A stretch of DNA of 64,000 bases from Allotamlana fucoidanivorans. Lineage in GTDB: Bacteria > Bacteroidota > Bacteroidia > Flavobacteriales > Flavobacteriaceae. Where the stretch lies: positions 3,100,001 through 3,164,000 of the forward strand of contig NZ_CP074074.1 of NCBI RefSeq assembly GCF_045788535.1. Direction: 5' to 3'. The notes under the pieces are model-generated. The model had not been told where the DNA came from. It saw only the letters and a program-made list of their open reading frames with translations, and did not search any database. This document shows, in pieces, positions 25,136-37,100 of this stretch (position 1 is its first letter; the number at the start of each line of letters is the position of its first letter). Position numbers and translations under genes: made by a program.

Positions 25136-28100
25136 TTATCTATACAGCGTAAAGTGGCCTACAAAATCTCTATCGTCTTTCGGATCATTGAGTTTAACAA
25201 CATACCAATAATCACCAGTAGGCAACTCTTGGCCGTTATACTTACCATCCCACTTATCTCCTACTCGTAATGAGGCTATCTTTCTTCCGTATCTATCAAA
25301 TATATCAAAGGTTAAATCCTTATACTGATCGGCACATCCTGGCCCCCACTTATCTAAATTTCCATCATCATTTGGTGTAAAATAATTTGGGATACACACA
25401 TCGATATACTCAAAATATCTGGTAGCACTTACCTGACAACCATTGGCATCGGTTACGGTTACGGTATAATCACCTGAGGCATAAATATAGAAACTACTTT
25501 CTGTGCCGTAAGATTCGCCATTCAATGTAAATTCATAAGGTTCTGCCCCTCCTGTAGCAGTAGCTACTATTTGATTGATCTCACCATCGTCTATAGCTAA
25601 CACTAATGGGTCATACTGCTCGATATCAAAATCAGAAGTAACTTTTTCACACCCATTAGTATGTCTTACACTAATGTAATGTCCCACACCAGCTGGTACA
25701 TCTATAAATACATTGCTGCTTTGATATGGACCGCCATTTAAAGAATAATCTAAATCATTAGCATCAATACTAGCATCTGTTGATACGGTTACGGTATTGG
25801 TAGACAAATTATTGTTTACGCAACCATAAACAACCTCAACCTGAGGATCTATAAATACAGACTCTGGGAAAGTAATGTTCCATTCAGACTCACAGCCTTC
25901 GGCATCACGAACATACACGATATGATCACCTCCTGCCAAATTATCAAAATCAAATTGGGTTTGAGTCATACCGCCCGTGGTATACACCCCATTGATATCA
26001 TCTAAACTAACGCTGTAAGGTAAGCTTCCTCCAGATATCTCTATGCTAAAGGCACCATCTAGGTCACCTGAACACACTTCAGGAAGTATTGAGTTTGGCA
26101 CTATGCTCAGCATAACTGGTAGAGGTTCGTCAATAGTAAAATCTAATAAGATATAACAGCCTAATTCGTCTTGAACGATGATTTGATAATCACCCGCCAA
26201 TAAATTATCAAAAATAGGCTCATCAAAGAATTGATCCATCTGTGGCGAAATAGCATACTTAATAATACCTGTACCGCCTGAAGCCGTTATTTCTACCATA
26301 CCATCATTAGCGCCATTACAGGTCACATCTGTAATACTTAATTGCGCTGTTACCGGTGCTGAAGGTTCTGTGATTTCAACAACTTCAGAGGTAACATCAC
26401 AATCACCACTCTCTACATACACTTGATAACGCCCTATTGGAAGCTCTGTAAATACGCCTGGGCTATCTTGAGTTACTGGAGTAACATCATTTCCTGAGTC
26501 GTCTTGTAAGGTATATACATAATTACCTAAACCACCTTGGGCTTCTGCAACAATAACACCTGTACTATCTCCTGCACAATTAATGGTGGCGTTGGTTTTA
26601 TCTAAAGTCACTATAAGTTCAGGAAGTTCTTCAACCAAAATATCATTTGATACTACAGATGTACATCCGTTGGCATCTCTAACATAATATCGGTAAGTTC
26701 CAGGAACCACAGTGAAAGTTATATCAGTTGTAAACGTTCCTAAAGGATTGCTAAGAGAAGCATCACTACTATATTCATAAGGCCCCGTACCGCCTGTAGC
26801 ACTCAATGTAAGTGAGGCTTGTGTTAAACAGGTTGGGTTCGTTGTTTTCACTAAACTAGCTACAATTTCAGAAGGTTCTGTAATGGTAACATCGGTAGTT
26901 GTAAACGAACAGTTATAACCATCGGTTACTATTACGTTATAAGTACCTGCCCCTAAATCTGTAAAGACATTAGAAATTTGAGGTCCTGATGAATTTGCTA
27001 CAGGAGACACCCTATTTAAGGTATAGGTATAGTTACTACCTTGACCTCCTGTTGGTGAACTAACCGTAATACTTGCATTGGTATCTCCAAAACAAGACAA
27101 CATTGTTGTGCTTGGAGTAATGATTGCAGCAATTGGTAGCGGATCTGCTAATACAACAGTTGCCGAAGCCACACAACCTTGGCTATCTCTTACGTTTACC
27201 ATATAGTTACCAGCAGCTAATCCTGTGAAATTATATTGCGTTCCAAAAGCTATCAATTCACTTCCATTTAACATTAACTGATACTCATAAGCACCTGGCC
27301 AGCCACCAGAACCAATTGCTGAAATGGTACCATCGTTACCATTACAAGTAATTTCGGTATGTGATTCTGTAATTTCTAAAGGTGCATTAGGCGCTGTAAT
27401 GGTTGCATTGGTTGATACTGTACAGAATGGTGCATTTGTTAACGTTGCATTAATGGTAAATGTTCCTGATGGCAATCCGTTAATAGTTAATGGACCTGCG
27501 TTAGCAGAAGTTCCTGTTTGTACAGGAGCTCCTAAAGCATCTAATACTTCATAAGTAAACGGTCCTGCGTCATTGGTTGGTGTCGGTACCTGATCTATTA
27601 ACGTAAAAGTTATACTTCCATCGTTATCACTAAAACAAGTCACATCCGTAATGCTTTCAACCTCTAATTCAAAGGTATTTGGGACATTTACATAATGTGT
27701 TGTTTGCAAACTACATCCTGTATCTAAGTTTTCTACAGTAATTGTGTAGTTACCTACTATTAAACCAGTAAAGTTTCCTGTTGTGTTGGTTTGGTTGTAT
27801 GATACATTAACCCCTGCAACTGTATATTGCAGGTTGGCCGAACCTCCAGTTGTTGTAGCAGAAACTGTAATATCCTCGTCATTTAAACATGTTATCGCAT
27901 TATCAATGGTAATATTAATTTCCTCTAATTCCACATAAGGTGCAATAACTGCTGAAGTTGTTCCTGAACATCCATGATCATCATACACCGTAATGGTATA
28001 GTTTCCACCTAATAAATCAGCCTCCGTATATACATTGTTAGAACTTGATTGTACTAAGTTTCCATCTCTATAAAATTCATAAATAGTATAGTTATTAGAA

Positions 28101-31100
28101 CCTCCTGTTACCCCAGACACTGTAATGGTTGCAAAATTTGCCGCATTTGTATCTGGTGTACATGCATACTCTATAACTGTTGGTGCTGGTACTACAATAA
28201 CGTTTGGCTCACCTACAGTTTCTTGTTGTGTTAATGTACAGTTTCTTCCTGAAGTAACAGTTACATTATAAGTGCCTGGCGCTAACCCTGTAAATACATT
28301 TGAGGTTTGTGTGGTTACACCTCCATCTAAACTATAAGTATAAATAGGATTATCATTAGTTGCCGGTAAATTAACTGTAATCGTTCCATCTGTACTTCCG
28401 TTACAAGACACATCGGTTGGTGTGGTAGTAAACGTTACTGGTGTTGGTGCTTCTAATATAACAGGAGCTGTGTTATCACATCCTGTATCTATATCAGTTA
28501 TTGTTACCGTGTAAGAACCTGCAGCAAGGCCTGAAATTACATTTCCAGAAACAATTCCTGTATTAGGACTTATAGCATAACTGTAATTTCCTGAACCACC
28601 CGTTCCTGTAACTGTAATCACACCATCATCATCAGAACAACTTGGTAATGTTGTTGCTGCAACATTTAAATCTAAAGTTGGATAAATTTCAATTGGTGTA
28701 GGCATTGTTGCTGTACATCCATTACCATCCATCACTATGACATTATACGTGCCTGGTGTTGAAACCGTAAAGGTAGGACTCGTTTGGAATCCTGTTCCTA
28801 TAGAATAACTAAACGGAGCTATTCCTGTTGGACTTGTCACCGTAAATGTAAACGGATCGCCATTTAAATTACATTGGTTATCTGAAATACTTGGTACGGT
28901 CACTGTTGGTAACGGATCGGTTGTAATGGTCACATCTATCATATCGGTACAACCATTAGCATCTCTTACCCAAACATCCCAATCTGTGCTTGTTGCAGGA
29001 TCTAATATTGCTGAAGCACTATTAGCGTAATTTAAATTTGTTGGAGTAGCGCTATCTACCACAAACGCATATTCGTAAGGTGATGTTCCTCCCGTAGCTT
29101 GAACGGTTACCTGTGCCCCGAAATTACAATTAGCATTTATATTATCAATTTCAGCTAAGGTTATAGTTGTTGGTTCACTAACTACTATAGTTGCTTGATC
29201 TGTACATCCTGTTGTTGCATCGGTAACCTCAATTGTATACGTATCGGCTACCAAATTTGTTAAACTTACAGTTCCTCCTGATTGACTTATAGTTCCTGTT
29301 CCAGATAACAATGTCACCGTATAAGCTGAGGCATAATTAGCTACCGTAAAATCTACCGCACCATTAGAATCGCCTGTACATAATGCATCGCTAATTAATA
29401 ACCCTGATACTGTGATATTAGTTACTGGTTCAATAGTATAACTTTCTGTATAATAACATCCATTTTCATCCGTTACGGTAAAGGTATAAGTGTTTGGAGT
29501 TAACCCTGTAAATACGTTTGAAGCTTGGGGTGCAACAGTTACTGGAGAAATGATCTCATAAGTTAAGACGCCTACTCCATCTGTTGCTGTTAATATTACA
29601 TCTGTTGTTGGGTCATTACATGTTATTGGATTAGAGGCGAAATCTAAATCTGTTGGAACATCTAGGGCTGGTATTACAACATCAATAGGTGCGGCAATAA
29701 CACATCCATTAGCATCTTTTACCCAAGCCGTAACTGTACCTGAATTATAAGTGGTATACGTGTTAGTTGATGAGTAATTAATACCACCATCAAAACTAAA
29801 GGTATATGGTGCTGTTCCTCCATTAGCTGAAATGGTTACTAGTGCTGGCTGAGTAACATTTCCTGAACCACAGCTTAAGCTCTGAGTTAAAGCACCAGTA
29901 CCACCTACTAGAGTTGGTTCAATTATGGTCACCTGTGTAATTCCAGATAAACAATCTTTACTATCTCTAACCTGAATATCATAAACGCCTTGTGCTAGTC
30001 CACTAAACACATTTGATGCTTGCCATGTTGCACCTCCATCGTTACTATATTCATAAGGTGCAATACCATTAGCGGCCGTTACAATAATACTGCCATCGGC
30101 ACCACCGTTGCACGTTACATCTCTTTTTGAATACGTTAATGTTGGTGTGGTGTTTGGTGTTACCGTGATTTCATTTGAAATGGCTTCACAAGATTGTGAA
30201 TCAATTACTTTGAATAGATAGGTGTCATCTGTTGTAGCTGTATAGGTTGTTCCTGCTATGGTAGACCAGCTTGATCCTCCATTAGTACTAACTTCATATG
30301 TATTATATGTTCCTGTACCCCCACTAGCTGTTAGTGAAATTTGGGCATCATTAGTACAGGTTAAATCGACATCTAAAATAGCATCTAGTAATAATGGTGG
30401 GTTTATAGTATAAGTTGTTGTAGCTGTACAGCCGTTGTCATCCTTTATATATAAATCATATGTTCCTGCTGCGCTAAGAGTAAAGTTCGGACCGGTTTGG
30501 TAAGCGCCCCCAATACTGTAGGTTGCATTACCATTAAAAGTAGTTCCAGATAAAGTTATAGAAAATGCGGTGCCATCAAAACACTGTTGAGCAGCAGGGT
30601 TAATTGTTGGTTGTGCGTCTAGAACAACCGTTACATCTACTTTTTTAATGCAACCATAAGCATCACGAACATAAACATCATATAGTCCTTCTGCTCTCTC
30701 AAATGTATTACTAGAAGCCCAATCAGTATCAGCAGGTGCATTACCATCTAATACTACTTGATATTCGTATGGCGCTGTTCCATTGCTAGCTATAGCTGTT
30801 ATCAATCCTAACTCATTACAATTCTCATTTCTAGTTGATGACGCAGAAAGATTTAGTTCTATAGCTGATTCCGTAATATTGAAATCATCAGATGCTATAC
30901 TACAACCTGCATTTGTAGCTCCAGTTTGTTCTGTAATTACTACCACATAATTTCCAAAATCAAGATTACCCAAATTTGAGACAGATAATGTTCCATTTGC
31001 AGGAACTGTTCCTGTTCCTGAAATCACAGGCACTAAACTTTGTAAGCTTTGAGAATCCAATACCTCATAACTAATATCTGTTGGCGTACCATACGTACTA

Positions 31101-34100
31101 TTTATATCAAAACTTACATTGCCATTAGCACTACCAACACAAGTAATGTTATTAGGCATTAATGAACTTACGTTTAAAGTAGAGTTTGTTGGTATGGCGG
31201 TATCTGCTGTTTCATAATAGTAACACTGTGTTCCTTCGTCATATACTATAAATGTATATGTTGCTCCTGGAATTAAGTTTGTAAAAGTAGTAGATTCTGG
31301 ACTATCCTCATCTTGCCAAGGCGCAGTTGTTGGTGCTGTATAGGTCATACCAGGTCCCGTATAAATTGCAAAATGATATGGTCCAGATCCTGATAGAGGC
31401 GTGCCTATTGTAACTGTGGCCGAGCCACCTGTAGAACAATCTGCTGGAGGTGAACTTACCATTATATCTAAATCATCGGGTGGTGATGCTACTAATACAT
31501 CTTGAATCAATACAGAACAGCCATTTGCATCAACAATATTAATTTGATATAAACCAAAATCGACTACATCGAAGCTTACGGATGTAGATCCTGTTGCATT
31601 TAACTCTGAATTTGAATAGCTATTTGTTCCTGTAACAAAGTAATTATACGGAGCCGTACCACCTGTTACACTATCAATAATTACTGATCCCTTTGAAATA
31701 CCAGCTCCTATACAAGTTATTGGTTCCGCATGATATGTTGGCACTATGGCATCTGGCTCATTAATCGTAATCGTTTCAGTATCATCACAACCTCGTGCAT
31801 CCGTTACTGTAACGGTATAATCTCCTGCTGGTAATCCAGAAGTTTGTGTTCCGTAATCGGTTCCCGTATCATCATTATGAACATTGATTACAAATGGTGG
31901 AAAACCAAAATTTGTATCTATGTTCACCTGAATAGCAGCTGTTTCCTCTCCGTTACAAGATATATCCTGAGTTTGAGTAACATTTAAAATCACAGGATCT
32001 ACAGTATCTGAAACCGTTATAACTCCTGTTTGTTGTGTACAACCATTAGCATCGGTAATTTCAAATTGGAAATCATCAGCTGTAGAAGTTGAAAATGAAA
32101 AGGTATTTCCTGAAACCACTGGAGCCGTTCCTGTTCCTTGAATTATCGCTACCGAATAAGGTGCGTTTCCACCAGAAATAGTTCCATCAATAGTGGCTTC
32201 TGCTGGCGCCGAACAGGTTAAATCCTTAGTTAATAAAGCATCCACAGTTATAGGTTCAAATACTTCTGTTGCTGTAGTAGCTGTTCCTGTACATCCATTA
32301 GCATCTCTTACTGTAACGGTATAACTTCCTGCTGCATTTACTGTAAATGTTGGACTAGATTGATATGAAGCACCTCCATTAATGCTATATGAATACGGAG
32401 GAACACCATCAGTTGCGGAGACTGTAAACGTAAATCCTGAGGATACATCACATTGATTGTCTACAATAGGAGCCGTTACACTTGGTAAAGTATCTGGTGT
32501 AATTGTTACTGTGGTTGGTGTTGGTTCTGTACAACCGTTAGCATCTTTTACATACACATCCCAAACTAAATTTGCTCCATTATTAGTATCAACAGTAATT
32601 ACATTACTGCTTCCGTAATCAAATGCTGTTGGAGCACTTGATCCTGAAATGACAGCGGCATAGGTATAATTTGGTGTACCTCCAGAAGCCGTTACCGTAA
32701 TTTGTGATTCGAAATTATTACAATGTACATTAGTGGCCGTTGCTGTTGCACTTACTGCATTGGTTGGCTCATCAATAGTCACACTTGCATCAGCAATACA
32801 TCCAGTATCGGTATCGGTTACTTCAACTGTATACGTTCCAGCTATTAAGTTTGATAAAGGTATTGGATTGACCCCAGCCTGAACAGATCCTCCATTAATG
32901 GTATACGTGAAATTCGTCGCATTGAAAACTTCAAATTGTGCAGCACCATCGTTTCCACCAAAACATAATACATCACTTAATTTTAACGCCGTGATGGCAA
33001 TTGGCGTTACTGGTTCGATAACAAAAGATTCGGTATAATAACATCCGTTTTCATCAGTCACTCTAAACACGTAAGTATCTGGAGCTAATCCTGGGAAGGT
33101 GTTAGATGTTTGCGGTGCTATTACTATCGGTGATATAATTTCATACGTTAACACTCCTACTCCATTGGTTGCTGTTAGTGTTACGGTAGCTGTTGTATTA
33201 TCACAAGTTACCACTGTTGCTGAAAAATCTAAATCGGTAGGCGGATTTAATGCTGAAATGGTTAACGAACCACTATCTGTACATCCATTAGCATCTTGAA
33301 CAGCATAATCAATGGTTTGATCTGTTCCGTTATCATTTACAATTAAAGTATTTGTTGCACTATAACCCGATCCATTAAAACTATAGGTATATGGCGCCGT
33401 TCCTGTAGTTGGAACAGCAATAGTCACTGTTGATGATTGCTTAGTATTATCAGGAGCACAACTAAAAGCCGTTGCTGAAGCACTGGCGACTAAAGTTGTA
33501 GGTTCTGTTAAAGTTACAGTTCCATTGAAAATACATTCATTGGCATCTTGAACTTGATAGGCATACGTTACATTGGCAACTAAACCAGTATATAATGAGG
33601 TGGTCGTAAATGGACTTCCATCAAAACTAAATGTATAAGGTCCAACACCACCTGATGGTACAATTTGCACCGAACCATTACTGCTACCATTACAACTCGG
33701 ATTTACCGTGGTAGTAGTTGCTGTTGGGTTTTCAATAGGATTAACAGTAATCACATTTGATACGGCAGTACATCCGTTAGCATCGGTTACTTGGAATTGA
33801 TAAGCTCCATCAACACCTGTGGTTAAGGTAAACGTATTTCCAGACAGATTTACAGTACCAGATCCCTGAATTAAAGTCACGGTATATGGCGCGTAACCAT
33901 CAGAGATTGTTCCTGAAATTACTGCATCTGGTGATGCAGTACAATCTAATTCTTTTGTTAAGGTTGCGCTAATATTAACTTGTGCAGCAATGGTTTCAGC
34001 GGGTAATGTAAATTCACATCCATATGCATCTCTAACTGTAAACACATAACTACCAGGTGTTAAATTATTGAACACAGCACTTGATTGAAATGTGCCTCCA

Positions 34101-37100
34101 TTAACACTGTATTCATAAGGCGTTTGCCCACCTGAAGCTAAAACTTCTAAAGTTGCTCCATTAGCCACATCATAACAGTAATCGGCATTAACAATGGATG
34201 CCGTTGGTGCCGTTGGCGTCACTAAACTTATTGTTGTTGTGGCCAGACACCCGTTTGCATCTGTTGCTCTAACAGTATAATCGCCTGCTGGTACATTGGT
34301 TAAAATACCATTGGCTGGGAATGTATTTATCACATTTAATGATGCATCTAATAATTCATAGGTATATGTAGGTGTTCCGCCTGTAGCCGAAGCTGTTACC
34401 GTTGAACCATCTAAACAGGTTACTGGCGTTGTGGTTGCTGATACGCTTAATGGCGATGGCGCTGTAATTTCAGCTTGTAATGTAGATTCACAAAGTCCAT
34501 TTGAAGCCGCATCATAACGTACTACAACGTTATAAGCTCCTTCTGTTAAATTGGAAATAGTATAAGGCGAGGTTGTTGTGGTACTCCAAGTTGCTCCCCC
34601 GTCAATAGAATACTGATAGCCATTAGTTGCATCAAAGTTTTGAGCCGCAATGGTAATGCTTCCATCCCCTGCACTTGAACAGGTTACGTCACTTGTAGAC
34701 ACAATCTCTGCTGAAAATGCTTGTCCTGGGTCTATAATAAAAGGAAAATCAACTTGTTCAATACATGTTTTTGGTAATTGATACACGCTAATATCATCAA
34801 TAAGCGCATCATTACCATAATATTGTACACTTCCTGAGCGAATCACAAAGGTTAAGCTTGTATTATTGCCAGGATTAAGTGTTAACGATCTAAAATTCCA
34901 TTGTTCATTTTTGGGAACAATACCTGTATAATCTTCAGCTATTACATTTCCTGAACCATCTACTAGCTGAATTCTAAAATCGGGATCGTCTCGATCAGCT
35001 TTTACAGCTCGCATTAAGTTGGCTACATATAAATCGACCTGAATATCCTGATTAGGTATAACATCATTAATTGGTTTACTATAAAGTACACCATATGGGC
35101 CAGCAGCTGAACCAATGTTTACTAATAAAAATCTGCCATCTGGGTCTGTTCCATTGGTTGTATGATCGCTAAAATGATACCAAGCGCCCGTGTTATTTGC
35201 GTTTGGATCGTCTGATCTCCAAAAGAAACTAGCTACTGAGTACTGATTATCTTCAACAGAGCGTGTGCCGCAAGAGTATGGTCCATTTATACGTTGGTCG
35301 TTAAAACAATAAGCACTGGCAATACCAGAAGTTGTTGTTGGTGCTCCACTTCCAAAATCTTCATTTAATAAATTACTAAATGTAGGGACGGTTTCTAACT
35401 TATAGGTCACACTAATAGTATGGCTACCTTCAGATACATTTAAGAAAGTTTGTGGATCGGCTAAATTCGGATTTTCAACCCCATCAATTAAATAACCATA
35501 AGAATATGAATTTGATGAACTGTTATTAACTGTTACTGTTGTATTTCCTGTTCCGTCACAATTATAATCTACATCAGAAATGTTAATAGACGGTGCTTCT
35601 GGTTCCGGTTCTAAAACAATTCCAGGCATAGCAAACATACATTCATTGGCGTCCCTTATGTACAAAGTATACGTGCCTGGTGCTACATAAGCCTCATTAT
35701 CTGAAGTCCAAGTTGATTGGTTATCGAAGCTGTATTCATAAGGTGGTGTTCCTCCTTGTGGATTGGTAATTCGAACACGCCCTTCACCATTTGGTCCACA
35801 ACCTGCTAACTCTGAAACACCTCCTGAAGCCGTTACCGCATTGGGTGTTTCTGTAATTACAATATCTTCTGCCACACTAAAACACGCTTCTCCATTTAAA
35901 GCATAAGATATTAGTGTTTGGTAAGTTCCTGCGGCAAGACTATAAAAATTTGGATTTGAGGTAAACGTAGTGCCATTATCAATACTATAATTGATAGTAT
36001 ATCCGTTAGCATTGGTCACATTAAAGCTAATACTGCCTGAGTTGTCTCCATTACATAAAATATTAGTTTGACTCACAGAAAAATCTGGAGCTGGAATCTC
36101 ATCTATTGTGATGACCGCGTCTGCAGAACAGTTATTAGAATCTACCACGGTGATATTATAAACACCTGCAGTAGAAACAACTATTTCTGGGTTGGTTTGG
36201 AAATCTGTAGTACTATTTACAAAATAGTAATAAGGTGGTGTGCCTCCTGTAGGGTATACTGTGATTTCACCATCGGTACAGGTTAAGGGTTTGGTTATTG
36301 CTGCTGTTACTTCTAATAACGGCGGTGCTATAATATCAATATCTTCCGTATAAGTACAACCATCATCTGTTGTAACATTTACGGTATAGGTTCCTGGGTT
36401 TAATCCAGAAAATGTATAATCACTAGCTAATATAGGGCCTACACTATTTACTAAAGTACCTCCTTGAGAAATACTATAATTGTATTGAGGTAAAGCATTG
36501 TTTACGGCCAACTGTATACTTCCTGTTCCATCATGACACCCTGGTTGGGTCACCGAAGTAGTCACAGAAAAGTCTCTATCTCTAACATATATACTTGGCG
36601 TTTCAAAGATACATGGGTTGGTATCTACTCCTACTTGTCTAATATAAACTGTATAATATCCTGGTGTAGTTACATCAAATGTGTTAGATGGTTGAAATGG
36701 TCCGTTGGCATCTAAGCTATATTCGTAACCAGATGGTACATTCCCTACAACCACTTGACCGGGTGTAGTACACAAAATATCTTGGGCCGAAATAGTTGGT
36801 GTTAATAAATTAGAATAAACATTAAAATAAAACTGCGCAAAACAGCCGCCTGGATAATTAATGACTATTCTAAATTGACCAGCCGTATCAGCAGTGTAAT
36901 TTGGACCTGTAGCAATTTGATTCCAAGTACACCCAGGATCTTCATTAGCACAATCTTCAACGGCTACAGCAGCACAACTTGTTTCATCTAATTTTTCCCA
37001 GATAATAGAAACCGCATCACTGATTCCTGTAGTAATATTTCGGGTATCATTTCCTCCACATAAGAAAATATAGGGTAAAACCTTTCCATCATTGGGACAG

